Positions 1-11,883 of a DNA stretch of 64,000 bases are shown here, piece by piece. Position 1 is the stretch's first letter; each line of letters starts with the position of its first letter. Where the stretch lies: positions 1,984,001 to 2,048,000 of the forward strand of contig NZ_VZPV01000001.1 in NCBI RefSeq assembly GCF_008801405.1, given 5' to 3'. Under the pieces are notes generated by a model. That model saw nothing but the letters and a program-made list of their open reading frames with translations. It ran no database searches and was not told the DNA's origin. Made by a program: the position numbers and the translations under genes. The stretch is from Ralstonia insidiosa (GTDB taxonomy: Bacteria > Pseudomonadota > Gammaproteobacteria > Burkholderiales > Burkholderiaceae).

Positions 1-522
1 TACGTCAGCAAGCTGTTGCCGCTGATGCGCGAGGCCGGCGTGGCGGCGATTGCCAATCCGCTGATCAACATCACGCTGCAGGGGCGGTCCGATACGTATC
101 CGAAGCGGCGTGGCATGACGCGTGTGCCGGAACTGCTGGCGGCCGGTATCGATGTCGCCTTTGGCCACGATTGCGTGATGGACCCGTGGTACAGCCTGGG
201 CTCCGGCGACATGCTGGAGGTTGCCCATATGGGTTTGCACGTCGCGCAGATGACCGGGCAAGACGCCATGCGCCAGTGTTTTGCAGCGGTGACGGAAGCA
301 CCCGCGCGGATCCTGGGGTTGGAGCGTTACGGCATCGCACCGGGGTGCCATGCAGACCTGGTGGTGCTGGATGCGCGCGACCCAATCGAGGCGATCCGCT
401 TGCGCGCAACGCGCACGCTGGTCATGCGGCGAGGCCAAGTGGTGGCTCGCGCGCCGGCGCCGCATGCAACGCTGTCACTGCCGGGCAGGCCAGCGCACGT
501 CGATTTCCGCTTGCCCCAATGA
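1..522 (+). CDS. codA: Cytosine deaminase, C-terminal part
   Basis: The gene is cut by the window edge and is open from base 1 to a TGA at 520-522, so about 173 C-terminal residues are present. The family hydrolyses cytosine to uracil and ammonia in pyrimidine salvage (amidohydrolase superfamily, metal dependent). The segment FGHDCVMDPWYSLGSGDML matches the CodA region holding the catalytic Asp (E. coli CodA D313), and the PLINITLQGRSDTYPKRRG stretch is typical of the barrel before it. The C-terminus has the usual GCHADLVVLDA composite-domain strand. It converges with prlC on a shared hairpin. The family is clear. A related creatinine or isocytosine deaminase is possible because the N-terminus is missing. 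Confidence 0.85.
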   Translation, partial: YVSKLLPLMREAGVAAIANPLINITLQGRSDTYPKRRGMTRVPELLAAGIDVAFGHDCVMDPWYSLGSGDMLEVAHMGLHVAQMTGQDAMRQCFAAVTEAPARILGLERYGIAPGCHADLVVLDARDPIEAIRLRATRTLVMRRGQVVARAPAPHATLSLPGRPAHVDFRLPQ

Positions 523-557
523 AAAACGCCGCTTCGGCTTGCGCGCGAAGCGGCGTT
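522..557 (-). terminator. Intrinsic terminator of prlC
   Basis: Perfect 12-bp arms AACGCCGCTTCG (525-536) and CGAAGCGGCGTT (546-557). Read on the minus strand they are followed by a TTTTTC run, so this ends prlC. It may also act weakly on codA, which converges here. Confidence 0.8.
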
Positions 558-576
558 ACTCTTGCAGCGTAGCGCG

Positions 577-2679
577 TCAGGCAGCTTCCGCCACCATGCC
601 GCCGTGACGCAGCAGCGCGTCGATGCTCGGCGCCCGCCCACGGAAAGCGGTGAACGATTCGATGGCCGGGCGGCTGCCACCCACTTCCAGCACTTCGCGG
701 CGGTAGCGCGCGCCGGTTTCGGCGTCGAGTACCGAGCCACTCAACTTGCCGGCTTCCTCAAATGCCGCGTAGGCATCTGCCGACAGCACCTCGGCCCACT
801 TGTAGCTGTAGTAGCCCGCCGCGTAGCCGCCCGCGAAGATGTGGCTGAACGTATTCGGCCAGCGTGACAGCTCGGCCTGCGGCACGACATGGAAGCGGTT
901 GTTGACCTGGCGCGATAGCTCCAGTACCGACGTCGGACCCTTCGGATCGAAGTCCGTATGCAAGTGCATGTCGAACGTCGAGAACACGATCTGGCGCAGC
1001 GTCATCATGCCGTTCTGGAAGTTCTTCGCGGCCAGCATGCGGTCGTACAGGGCACGCGGCAGCGGCTGACCGGTCTCCGCGTGGCGGGTCATGCGCGAGA
1101 GCACTTCCCACTCCCAGCAGAAGTTCTCCATGAACTGGGAGGGCAGTTCCACCGCGTCCCATTCCACACCGTTGATGCCGGACACACCCAGCTCATCGAC
1201 TTGCGTGAGCATGTGATGCAGGCCGTGGCCGAATTCGTGGAAGAGGGTGATGACCTCGTCGTGCGTGAACAGCGCGGGCTTGTTGCCGACCGGGCCGGAG
1301 AAGTTGCAGGTGAGGTAGGCCACCGGGGTTTGCACGCCAGCATCATCCAGCAGCTTGCGACCGCGGGCGTCATCCATCCAGGCGCCGCCGCGCTTGCCTT
1401 CGCGGGCATACAGGTCGATGTAGAACTGGGCGAGCAGCTCGCCCTGTGCGGATTCGACGCGGAAGAAGCGTACGTCCGGATGCCACACCTCGGCCTGTTC
1501 CGGGCGGATCTTGACCGAAAACAGCGTCTGCACGACTTCAAACAGCCCATCCAGCACGGCGGGTTCCGGGAAGTACTGCTTCACCTCCTGCTCGGAGAAG
1601 GCGTAGCGCGCTTCGCGCAGCTTTTCCGACGCATAGGCCATGTCCCACGGCTCGAGCTTGTCGATGCCAAGTTTGTCTTTCGCGAAGGCTTGCAGCTCGG
1701 CCCAGTCCTTTTCAGCAAACGGGCGGGCGCGGTCGGCCAGTTCGCTCAGGAAGCGCAGCACGTCTTCGGGCGAATCGGCCATCTTCGGCACGAGCGAGAC
1801 CTCGCCGAAGTTGCGATAGCCGAGCATGTGCGCCTCTTCCGTGCGCAGCGCGAGCTGCTCGGCCATGTTGGCGGTGTTGTCCCATTCAGCCTTGCCGCCG
1901 CCGTATTGCGTGCCCAGTTCGGACGCGCGCGTGACGTTGGCTTCGTACAGCGTGCGACGCAGGGTGCGGTCTTCCGCGTATTGCAGCACCGGGAAGTACG
2001 ACGGGAAATGCAGCGTGAACTTCCAGCCAGTCGCGTTTGGGTTGTCACGGCGGGCGGCTTCCTGCGCGGCTTGCTTGGCATCGTCGGGCAGGCCGGCCAG
2101 GCGGGCTTCGTCGTCGATCAGTAGTGCATAGGCGTTGGTGGCATCCAGCACGTGGTCGCTGAAGGCCTTGGTCAGTTGCGCCTGCTGTTCCTGAATGGCG
2201 GCAAAACGTGGCTTCTGGTCTTCCGGCAATTCGGCGCCGCCCAGGCGGAAGCCGCGCAGTTCATTGTCGAGCAGCTTCTTGCGGGCGGAAGTCAGTGTGG
2301 CGTATTCGGCGCTTTGCGCGATGGCCTTGTATTTCTCGAACAGTTCAAGGTCCTGCCCCAGGCCCGACCAAAACTCGGTCACGCGCGGCAGGTTGGCGGC
2401 ATGCGCCTCGCGCAAGGCTGGCGTGTCAACCACGGCGCTCAGGTGGCCGACCACGCCCCAGGCGCGGCCCAACGGCTCGGTGGCATCTTCCAGAGCGGTG
2501 ACGACGGTGTTCCAGCTGACCGGGGTGGCTGGGTCCTTGACCTTGGCAACCGCGGTCGCTGCGCGCTCGAGCAGCACGTCGATGGCCGGCGTGATGTGCT
2601 CGGGGCGAATGTCCGCAAAGCGCGGCAGACCGGAGAAATCGAGCAGCGGATTATTGGCTTGGAGCGAAATGTCGGTCAT
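577..2679 (-). CDS. prlC: Oligopeptidase A (M3 metallopeptidase)
   Basis: 700-aa cytosolic zinc peptidase of family M3A that degrades short peptides, including cleaved signal peptides; E. coli PrlC is 680 aa. The zinc motif HEFGH lies near residue 480 in the context LFHEFGHGLHHML, and the GGYAAGYYSYKW substrate-loop signature is near the C-terminus. The frame stays open upstream to an ATG at 2727, but the intrinsic terminator of folD (2708-2745) lies inside that extension. The ATG at 2679 (MTDISLQANNPLL) is therefore chosen. No strong Shine-Dalgarno is visible. It is transcribed in the same direction as folD but as a separate unit. Confidence 0.93.
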   Translation of the reverse strand: MTDISLQANNPLLDFSGLPRFADIRPEHITPAIDVLLERAATAVAKVKDPATPVSWNTVVTALEDATEPLGRAWGVVGHLSAVVDTPALREAHAANLPRVTEFWSGLGQDLELFEKYKAIAQSAEYATLTSARKKLLDNELRGFRLGGAELPEDQKPRFAAIQEQQAQLTKAFSDHVLDATNAYALLIDDEARLAGLPDDAKQAAQEAARRDNPNATGWKFTLHFPSYFPVLQYAEDRTLRRTLYEANVTRASELGTQYGGGKAEWDNTANMAEQLALRTEEAHMLGYRNFGEVSLVPKMADSPEDVLRFLSELADRARPFAEKDWAELQAFAKDKLGIDKLEPWDMAYASEKLREARYAFSEQEVKQYFPEPAVLDGLFEVVQTLFSVKIRPEQAEVWHPDVRFFRVESAQGELLAQFYIDLYAREGKRGGAWMDDARGRKLLDDAGVQTPVAYLTCNFSGPVGNKPALFTHDEVITLFHEFGHGLHHMLTQVDELGVSGINGVEWDAVELPSQFMENFCWEWEVLSRMTRHAETGQPLPRALYDRMLAAKNFQNGMMTLRQIVFSTFDMHLHTDFDPKGPTSVLELSRQVNNRFHVVPQAELSRWPNTFSHIFAGGYAAGYYSYKWAEVLSADAYAAFEEAGKLSGSVLDAETGARYRREVLEVGGSRPAIESFTAFRGRAPSIDALLRHGGMVAEAA

Positions 2680-2707
2680 GGCGGGCTCAGTAGGAAAAAT
2701 CGGGTGC

Positions 2708-2745
2708 AAAAAAAGCGTCCGATCCATCAGGTTGGGACGCTTTTT
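2708..2745 (-). terminator. Intrinsic terminator of folD
   Basis: AAAAAGCGTCC and GGACGCTTTTT form an 11-bp stem with an A run on one side and a T run on the other. On the minus strand it follows folD. Its position inside the longer prlC reading frame argues for the downstream prlC start. Confidence 0.85.
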
Positions 2746-2771
2746 CCGTTTCCAATGGTGGAAAGTGAAGC

Positions 2772-3641
2772 TTACGCTGCCAGCGAGGCTCCCGCGGCAA
2801 CACGTTCAGCGGCTTCCAAGGTGTTGATCAGCAGCATGGTGATCGTCATCGGGCCGACGCCGCCCGGCACGGGGGTGATGTAGCCGGCGACTTCCTTGAC
2901 GCCGGCAAAATCGACGTCGCCGCAGAGCTTGCCGGCATCGTCGCGGTTCATGCCCACGTCGATGACGACGGCACCGGGTTTGACCATGTCGGCGGTGATG
3001 ATGTTGCGGCGGCCCACGGCGGCCACGATGATGTCGGCCTCACGCGTGTGGGCGGCCAGGTCGCGCGTCTTGCTGTTGCAGATGGTGATGGTGGCGCCGG
3101 CCTGCAGCAGCAGCATCGCCATCGGCTTGCCGACGATGTTCGAGGCACCCACCACCACGGCATTGGCGCCACGCACCGGGTAGTTGATCGATTCCAGCAT
3201 CTTCATGCAGCCGTAAGGCGTGCACGGGCGGAACAGCGGGGCGCCGGTCATCAGCGCGCCGGCGTTGGCCACGTGGAAGCCGTCGACGTCCTTCTCGGGC
3301 GCGATGGCTTCGAGCACCTTGTGGCTGTCGATGTGCTTGGGCAGCGGGAGCTGGACCAGGATGCCGTGGATGCGCGGGTCGCGGTTCAGGGCATCGATGC
3401 GGCCGAGCAAGTCGGCTTCGGTCAGGTCAGCAGGGTAGCGGTCGAAGACGGAGAGGAAGCCGTTGTCTTCGCACGCCTTGATCTTGTTGCGTACGTAGAC
3501 CTGGCTGGCCGGGTCTTCGCCGACGAGGATGACGGCGAGGCCGGGCTGGTGGCCGCGCGCGGTGAGGGCGGCGGCGCGTTGCGCGGCTTCGGCGCGGAGT
3601 TGTTTGGCAAGCGCGTTGCCGTCAATGAGTTGGGCGGTCAT
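2772..3641 (-). CDS. folD: Methylenetetrahydrofolate dehydrogenase / cyclohydrolase
   Basis: 289-aa bifunctional cytosolic enzyme interconverting 5,10-methylene-, methenyl- and 10-formyl-tetrahydrofolate with NADP+. The catalytic Tyr-x-x-x-Lys is present as YVRNK (Y49, K53), followed by IKACEDNGF. The substrate motif QLPLPKHID and the C-terminal PGGVGPMT signature are both seen. The length is normal for the family. The start is ATG at 3641, with a perfect TATAAT box about 32 bp upstream. It is a single-gene unit with its own terminator. Confidence 0.97.
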   Translation of the reverse strand: MTAQLIDGNALAKQLRAEAAQRAAALTARGHQPGLAVILVGEDPASQVYVRNKIKACEDNGFLSVFDRYPADLTEADLLGRIDALNRDPRIHGILVQLPLPKHIDSHKVLEAIAPEKDVDGFHVANAGALMTGAPLFRPCTPYGCMKMLESINYPVRGANAVVVGASNIVGKPMAMLLLQAGATITICNSKTRDLAAHTREADIIVAAVGRRNIITADMVKPGAVVIDVGMNRDDAGKLCGDVDFAGVKEVAGYITPVPGGVGPMTITMLLINTLEAAERVAAGASLAA

Positions 3642-3673
3642 GGCTGGGCGGAGGAGGGAGAGGGCAAACCGCG

Positions 3674-3679
3674 ATTATA
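3674..3679 (-). promoter_or_regulatory. -10 box of folD promoter
   Basis: The plus strand reads attata, giving a perfect TATAAT on the minus strand 33 bp before the folD ATG. The hexamer 17 bp upstream (CGGTTG) is a poor -35, so activity is inferred mainly from the -10. Confidence 0.5.
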
Positions 3680-3735
3680 AATCGGCGCCTCCCTTCCAAC
3701 CGCCCTGGTTGCTCACAACCGGCCCACAAAACGAA

Positions 3736-4371
3736 TCAGCTATTGCGCGAGAGGGCCAAGCGCAGCAGGTCGGCGACCGTGTTCACGTTGAGCTTTTCCA
3801 TGATGTTGGCGCGGTGCGCCTCCACCGTCTTGATGGAAATGCCCAGGTCATCGGCGATCTGCTTGTTCAGGCGGCCGGCAACGATGCGCTCGAGCACCTG
3901 CTGCTCACGCGTGGTCAAGCGGCCGAGCAGGTCCTTGGCGGCCTTCTGTTCGCGCGCCACGGAGTCTTCCGAGCGGGCCTTGCTGAGCATGCGCTCGACC
4001 AGTTCACGCAGTTCCGATTCGTCGAACGGCTTCTCGATGAAGTCGACCGCGCCCTTCTTCATGGTCGATACCGCCATCGGCACGTCGCCGTGGCCGGTCA
4101 CGAACACGATCGGCAAGCGGCTGTTCTCGGCCATGAGGCGGTCTTGCAGCTCGGGGCCGCTCATGCCCTGCATGCGCACGTCGAGGATCAGGCAGCCGAC
4201 GCCTTCGGTGCGCTTGTCGTCCACGAGAAATTCTTCAGCGCTGCGGTAGGTGCGCACGGTGTAACCGTTGCCTTCGAGCAGCCACGTCAATGAGTCACGC
4301 ATGGCTTCATCGTCGTCGACGACGAACACGGTTTCGTTGCGCGGAGCAACTGCTGCGGGCGTTGTGCTCAT
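3736..4371 (-). CDS. Two-component response regulator, FixJ/NarL type
   Basis: 211-aa cytosolic regulator. Receiver domain at residues 14-130 with the acidic pocket VVDDDE, phospho-acceptor D64 (LILDVRM) and K114 (EKPF). A LuxR/FixJ-type helix-turn-helix lies at about 148-205 (LTTREQQVLERIVAGRLNKQ, then IKTVEAHRANIMEKL). The histidine kinase gene lies 47 bp upstream on the same strand, so the two form a pair. The ligand and targets are unknown. It lies next to the divergent pdh operon, so control of central carbon metabolism is a reasonable guess, but only a guess. Confidence 0.9.
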   Translation of the reverse strand: MSTTPAAVAPRNETVFVVDDDEAMRDSLTWLLEGNGYTVRTYRSAEEFLVDDKRTEGVGCLILDVRMQGMSGPELQDRLMAENSRLPIVFVTGHGDVPMAVSTMKKGAVDFIEKPFDESELRELVERMLSKARSEDSVAREQKAAKDLLGRLTTREQQVLERIVAGRLNKQIADDLGISIKTVEAHRANIMEKLNVNTVADLLRLALSRNS

Positions 4372-4418
4372 GGAGAGTCCTCGGTCTACGTTCTGTTTTA
4401 AAAACGATTTACAGCGGA

Positions 4419-6998
4419 TTACAGCGGATTCAGCGGCAGGATGATTTTAAACGTACAGCCGATGCCATCGGCATTGTTTTCTACCCAGAGCCTGCCGAGG
4501 TGGGATTCTATGATGGAGCGGCAGATGTTCAGGCCCATGCCCATGCCGTCGGATTTGGTGCTGAAGAAGGGCTCGAACAGGCGTTCCTTGGTGCTGTCGT
4601 CCACGCCCGGGCCCTGGTCGATGACTTCAATCAGCACGGAGTTATCCGGGTCCTCGATGAGGTTGGCGTGCAGGCGCAGGACACTCGCGGCGCGCAGGCG
4701 CGGGTGAGCAGCCATCGCTTCGGCGGCGTTCTTCAGCAGGTTGACCAGCACCTGCTCGATCAGCACCGGGTCGACGTACAGGTGCGGCAGGTCGGCTGGC
4801 AGACGCGTGAGGATGGTGATGCCGCGCCGCGTGGCCTCCAGCTCCGCCAGGCCGACGGCGTCGGCCACGATGTCGCGCAGGTCGGATTCGCGCCGCTGCG
4901 GCTGGCTGCGCTTCACGAAACCGCGGATGCGCTGGATGATCGTGCCGGCACGCACCGCCTGGGCGGAGGTCTTTTCCAGTACGGGGATCAACTCTTCCGC
5001 CGTGCTGCGCCCGCTCTTGAGGCGGCCGACGGCGCCCATGCAGTAGTTGTTGATGGCGGCCAGCGGCTGGTTCAGTTCGTGTGCCAAGGACGATGCCATC
5101 TCGCCCATGGTCGTCAGGCGGCTGGTGAACTGCAGGCGCTCTTCGTGCTGGCGCGTCATTTCTTCGGCGGCCTTACGCACGGTGATGTCGGTGGCGATCT
5201 GCATCTGCGCGAGGTGGCCGTCCACCCATTGGATGTAGCGGCGGCGCACTTCAAACCATTTCTGCATCGCTGGGACGTAGATTTCGCGCGCGTCGGCGGC
5301 GTGTGGCGTCAGCTCGGAGGCGGGCAGGCCCGCATAGCCGTCCACCATGTCGAGCGCATCGCTGGAGACGTCTTCCGTGTTGACGTCTTGGCCGGACAGT
5401 TGCAGGTGGCCGAACGCCTCCCAGCCGAACAGCTGGCGGTAGTAGCGGTTGGCAAACAGCAGCTCGGCCTTGTCGGTGGACAGCACGGAGACGGCGGCGT
5501 CCAGACTCTCCAGCACCGTGGTGAAGCGATCGTGCGCGGCGGCCAGGTCTTCGCGCGCGCGCTTGGGCTCGGTGATGTCGGTGATCGAACTCATCCAGCC
5601 GGTGTGCCGGCCGCGCGCGTCGATCAGTGGTGAGACGTACATCCGTGCATAGAAGCTCGTGCCGTCGCGGCGCATCATCCGCAGTTCCATGCCATTGGCC
5701 GGGGCCTTGCCGCGTAGGGTCAGCTCGATGTGCTTCTGCATCTCGCCGATTTCGTTGGGCGGCCAGTACGGGAACGGCGGCATGCGGCCGACCAGCTCCG
5801 CCTCCGTCCAGCCGATCATGCGACAGAAGGCAGGGTTGACGTAGGTGATGCGGCCGTTGAGATCGAGCGCGCGCATGCCGATCACCATGGAGTTCTCCAT
5901 GGCGCGGCGGAACGAGGTTTCCGCCAGCAGGGCGCGCTGTGCTTCGGAGCGGCGGCTGGTGTGGCGCCAGACGCTCCACAGGCTCCAGATCACGAAGCAC
6001 GACAGACCCGCCACCAGCCACATCAGCATGTTGTTGGGCAGGTTGGACGGCGCCGGGTATGCCTCGGCCCGCAGCGACAGCGAATGCCCCGGCGGGTCCA
6101 GCAGCACCTCGTACGAGGCCGCAGCCTTGGGCACCGGGCGCAGCGACGTGCTGGCGCGGATCACGTTGTTCTTGTCGACCAGGGAGAACCGGTAGCGATC
6201 GGTCAGTTCACCCGGCAGCAGTTGCGTGAGGATGCCGGTGACGGAGTACATGGCGCCCACCGTGCCGAGGAACTCGTTGTCCCGCACGATCGGTACTTCC
6301 ATGAGCATGAAGCTCTCGCCGCGCTCGTTCTGGATCGGGCGGGAGTAGACGGCACGCTGTGTCTCACGTGCGGCGTCATAGGCGGATTGGATCTCGGCTT
6401 CGAGCGGGTGATCGCGCGTCTCGCGCACCCGGGTGACAAACTCAGAGCTGGCAGGGAACGCCCAGCGCGGGCGGCGGGTGGCGTCCAGCCAGTTGATGAA
6501 GACCAACTCGGGGTTTTCGCGCAGCAGTTGGCGCGCGGCGTCGCGGTAGGCGCTTGGGTCCAACTGCGCGGCGCCAATGTCGCGCGCCAGCGCCGCAACT
6601 TGATCCTGGTTGCTTTGCAGGGACAGGCGCACCTTCTGCTCGGCCCAGGCGGCATCGCGGTAGAGGGCGTCGCGCTGCTGCTGCACCTCGGTGGCGTGCA
6701 GCTGATACAGGATGAAGATCATCGCGCCGGCAAACAGGACGATAGCCACCAGCGGAATGAACATGAACCAGTTGGTCGTCCACAGCCGGCTCAGGCGCGT
6801 CATCCACAGGCGGCGCGGCACGTTGGGGCGCCCACCGTTTTCGGGCGGCAATTCGGGCGCAGGCACCGAAACCGAGATCGCCGGGGGCGAGGCAGGTTTC
6901 GCCGGCTCGGGTGCAGCCGAATCGTGTGAGGCGTGGGAGGGGGAAAGCATGATGGGCGGACGAACGCCGGAATTCTGCGGAGGTAAAGGTGTGGACAT
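4419..6998 (-). CDS. PAS-domain membrane sensor histidine kinase
   Basis: 859 aa. Residues 1-70 are a Pro/Ala/Ser-rich cytoplasmic leader. TM1 is at about 76-98, a periplasmic sensor of about 220 residues follows, and TM2 is at about 322-345. Next come a PAS/PAC pair (SFRRAMENSMVIGMRALDLNG onward), a second PAS region, a HisKA domain with the phospho-His near 640 (SSLAHELNQPLAAINNY), and an HATPase domain at the C-terminus (VLVNLLKNAAEA, DQGPGVDD, GMGMGLNICRSI). The architecture resembles DctB/FixL-like kinases. It is paired with the downstream FixJ-type regulator and divergent from aceE. No clear Shine-Dalgarno supports 6998, and an in-frame ATG at 6950 is an alternative. Confidence 0.88.
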   Translation of the reverse strand: MSTPLPPQNSGVRPPIMLSPSHASHDSAAPEPAKPASPPAISVSVPAPELPPENGGRPNVPRRLWMTRLSRLWTTNWFMFIPLVAIVLFAGAMIFILYQLHATEVQQQRDALYRDAAWAEQKVRLSLQSNQDQVAALARDIGAAQLDPSAYRDAARQLLRENPELVFINWLDATRRPRWAFPASSEFVTRVRETRDHPLEAEIQSAYDAARETQRAVYSRPIQNERGESFMLMEVPIVRDNEFLGTVGAMYSVTGILTQLLPGELTDRYRFSLVDKNNVIRASTSLRPVPKAAASYEVLLDPPGHSLSLRAEAYPAPSNLPNNMLMWLVAGLSCFVIWSLWSVWRHTSRRSEAQRALLAETSFRRAMENSMVIGMRALDLNGRITYVNPAFCRMIGWTEAELVGRMPPFPYWPPNEIGEMQKHIELTLRGKAPANGMELRMMRRDGTSFYARMYVSPLIDARGRHTGWMSSITDITEPKRAREDLAAAHDRFTTVLESLDAAVSVLSTDKAELLFANRYYRQLFGWEAFGHLQLSGQDVNTEDVSSDALDMVDGYAGLPASELTPHAADAREIYVPAMQKWFEVRRRYIQWVDGHLAQMQIATDITVRKAAEEMTRQHEERLQFTSRLTTMGEMASSLAHELNQPLAAINNYCMGAVGRLKSGRSTAEELIPVLEKTSAQAVRAGTIIQRIRGFVKRSQPQRRESDLRDIVADAVGLAELEATRRGITILTRLPADLPHLYVDPVLIEQVLVNLLKNAAEAMAAHPRLRAASVLRLHANLIEDPDNSVLIEVIDQGPGVDDSTKERLFEPFFSTKSDGMGMGLNICRSIIESHLGRLWVENNADGIGCTFKIILPLNPL

Positions 6999-7144
6999 CT
7001 GTGCAACTGCGCAAAACCAAGTGTAACGGCAATTAACCAGCTGGTCGCTTGGGGAAACCGCTTGGTGAGGCCCATTTCATCAGCGGGAAAATGCTGCGCT
7101 GCAGCGTTAAAAGTGATTTGTTTTGCAGCGCCGCAATATTCCGC

Positions 7145-7150
7145 ATTATA
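7145..7150 (-). promoter_or_regulatory. -10 box, probable promoter of the kinase-regulator pair
   Basis: The plus strand reads attata, i.e. TATAAT on the minus strand, about 147 bp before the kinase start. The hexamer 17 bp upstream (TTTCAA) is a weak -35. Placement is inferred from the box alone. Confidence 0.35.
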
Positions 7151-7180
7151 AAAAACCATATCGCAATTTGAAAATTCCTC

Positions 7181-7210
7181 TTGTGCTGCATTTGCGGGTG
7201 CCCATAGAAT
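7181..7210 (+). promoter_or_regulatory. Candidate sigma-70 promoter of the pdh operon
   Basis: TTGTGC (7181-7186), an 18-bp spacer and TAGAAT (7205-7210). It would start transcription near 7217, about 64 bp before aceE. The hexamers are moderate, and no other pair in the 7000-7280 spacer looks better. Confidence 0.45.
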
Positions 7211-7221
7211 CAGCGCAAAAG

Positions 7222-7236
7222 TTGGGGTACCCCCAA
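7222..7236 (+). promoter_or_regulatory. Inverted repeat at the pdh transcription start
   Basis: TTGGGG-TAC-CCCCAA has perfect 6-bp arms. It sits a few bases downstream of the predicted start point, a typical place for a repressor operator or a 5'-UTR hairpin. Which of these it is cannot be told from the sequence. Confidence 0.45.
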
Positions 7237-7280
7237 TCTAAAGAGACGCACCTACCGTTACTGCTACCAAGGAGACCGCC

Positions 7281-9971
<2,691 letters not shown>

Positions 9972-10124
9972 CGGAGCCGCCGGGCGCGCGGGTTGCGCTC
10001 CGGCCGGGTACCGCCCCGACAGACTTTTCGCGTAGTGCATTTGCCTGCACGATGCGGTAGCCTGCGGAGCAGTTTGTGCCCGCCGCCGGACGCACTCGCC
10101 GCCAGACCCTCTGGAGACAGAAGA
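9972..10124 (+). other. 153-bp aceE-aceF spacer
   Basis: No coding frame is supported here. It contains a short hairpin GTGCA-TTTGCC-TGCAC (10035-10050) without a T tract. The spacer is long for an operon, so an internal promoter or RNA processing site is possible but not shown. Confidence 0.4.
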
Positions 10125-11804
10125 ATGAGTCAAGTCGTAGAAATCAAGGTGCCGGACATCGGCGACTACAAAGACGTCCCGGTGATCGAAGTGCTGGTCA
10201 AGGCGGGCGATACCGTCAACGCCGAGGATTCTCTGGTCACGCTGGAATCGGACAAGGCCACCATGGACGTGCCGTCGCCCAAGAGCGGCATCGTCAAGGA
10301 AGTGAAGATCAAGGTGGGCGATAGCGTGTCGGAAGGCTCGCTGGTGCTGCTGCTTGAAGAGCAGGGCGCTGCGGCTGCTCCGGCCCCGGCACCCCAGGCT
10401 GCGCCCGCACCGGCTCCGGCCGCTGCTGCGCCGGCTCCCGCTCCCGCACCCGCTGCACAAGCGCCGGCCCCCGCGCCGACAGCCGCAGGTGGTGGCACGG
10501 TTGAAGTGAAGGTCCCGGACATCGGCGACTACACCGACGTGCCCGTCATCGAGATCAGCGTGAAAGTGGGCGACAAGGTGGAAGCCGAGCAGTCGCTGAT
10601 CACGCTCGAATCGGACAAGGCCACGATGGATGTGCCGTCGCCGGCTGCCGGCACGGTCAAGGAAATCCGCGTGAAGGTGGGCGATGCCGTGTCGCAAGGC
10701 ACGCTGATCGTCGTGCTGGAAGGTGCCGGCGGCGCGGCCGCTGCATCGGCACCTACGCAAGCGCCGGCCCCCGCACCGGCTGCTGCCACACCGAGCCCAG
10801 CGCCTGCTGCTGCACCCGCAGCCGCTCCGGCCGCAGCGCCTGCAACTTACACCGCCGACACCGTCGGCACGGTGGGCAAGGCCGCCCACGCCAGCCCGTC
10901 GGTGCGCAAGTACGCACGCGAACTGGGCGTCAACGTGAACCTCGTCGGCGGCACGGGCCCGAAGAACCGCATCACGCAGGAAGACGTGCAGCGCTACGTC
11001 AAGGGCGTGATGAGTGGCCAGGCCGCAGCGCCGGGCAAGGCTGCTACAGCTGCACCGGCCGGCGGCGGCGAACTGAACCTGCTGCCGTGGCCGAAGGTGG
11101 ACTTCACCAAGTTCGGTCCGGTCGATCCGAAGCCGCTGTCGCGCATCAAGAAGATCTCGGGCGCGAACCTGCACCGCAACTGGGTCATGATCCCGCACGT
11201 CACGAACAACGACGAAGCGGACATCACCGAGCTGGAAGCCTTCCGCGTGCAGATGAACAAGGACCACGAAAAGGCTGGCGTAAAGTTCACGATGCTGGCG
11301 TTCGTGATCAAGGCGGTTGTGGGCGCACTGAAGAAGTTCCCGACCTTCAACGCCAGCCTGGACGGCGACAACCTGGTCTTCAAGCAGTACTTCCACATCG
11401 GTTTTGCAGCGGATACGCCCAACGGGCTGGTGGTGCCGGTGATCCGCGATGCGGACAAGAAGGGCCTGATCGACATCGCCAAGGAAATGGCGGACCTGTC
11501 CAAGGCTGCGCGCGAAGGTAAGCTCAAGCCGGACCAGATGCAGGGCGGCTGCTTCTCGATCTCGTCGCTGGGCGGCATTGGCGGCACGAACTTCACGCCG
11601 ATCATCAACGCGCCGGAAGTGGCCATCCTGGGTCTGTCGCGTGGCTATCAGAAGCCGGTGTGGGACGGCAAGCAGTTCGTGCCGCGCCTGACGCTGCCGC
11701 TGTCGCTGTCGTACGATCACCGCGTGATCGACGGCGCGGAGGCTGCACGCTTCAATGCGTATCTGGCCAGCGTGCTGGCGGACTTCCGCCGCGTCAGCCT
11801 GTAA
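10125..11804 (+). CDS. aceF: Pyruvate dehydrogenase E2, dihydrolipoyl acetyltransferase
   Basis: 559 aa. Two N-terminal lipoyl domains start at residues 1 and about 126, each with the lipoylated Lys in ESDKATMDVPS (K44 and about K165). They are joined by long Ala/Pro swinging-arm linkers. A peripheral subunit-binding domain lies at about 250-290 (HASPSVRKYARELGVN), followed by the CoA acyltransferase core ending in the catalytic YDHRVIDGAEAARF near residue 530. E. coli AceF has three lipoyl domains; here the third is on the E3 gene of the same operon. The start is ATG at 10125 after CTGGAGACAGAAG; the frame is open further upstream but without protein similarity. Confidence 0.97.
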   Translation: MSQVVEIKVPDIGDYKDVPVIEVLVKAGDTVNAEDSLVTLESDKATMDVPSPKSGIVKEVKIKVGDSVSEGSLVLLLEEQGAAAAPAPAPQAAPAPAPAAAAPAPAPAPAAQAPAPAPTAAGGGTVEVKVPDIGDYTDVPVIEISVKVGDKVEAEQSLITLESDKATMDVPSPAAGTVKEIRVKVGDAVSQGTLIVVLEGAGGAAAASAPTQAPAPAPAAATPSPAPAAAPAAAPAAAPATYTADTVGTVGKAAHASPSVRKYARELGVNVNLVGGTGPKNRITQEDVQRYVKGVMSGQAAAPGKAATAAPAGGGELNLLPWPKVDFTKFGPVDPKPLSRIKKISGANLHRNWVMIPHVTNNDEADITELEAFRVQMNKDHEKAGVKFTMLAFVIKAVVGALKKFPTFNASLDGDNLVFKQYFHIGFAADTPNGLVVPVIRDADKKGLIDIAKEMADLSKAAREGKLKPDQMQGGCFSISSLGGIGGTNFTPIINAPEVAILGLSRGYQKPVWDGKQFVPRLTLPLSLSYDHRVIDGAEAARFNAYLASVLADFRRVSL

Positions 11805-11819
11805 GCCTGCACGGGCACG

Positions 11820-11851
11820 GCACGCATCTGGCTTCGAGCCTGAGCGTGCCG
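11820..11851 (+). other. Nested hairpin between aceF and the BPH gene
   Basis: Outer arms GGCACGC (11820-11826) and GCGTGCC (11845-11851) enclose an inner stem GGCT-TCG-AGCC (11831-11841). No T run follows, so it is not a standard terminator. It may be an RNA processing or stabilising element in the pdh transcript. Confidence 0.5.
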
Positions 11852-11883
11852 CGCTCGGTCGGCTGACTTTTGGCGAGGACGAC

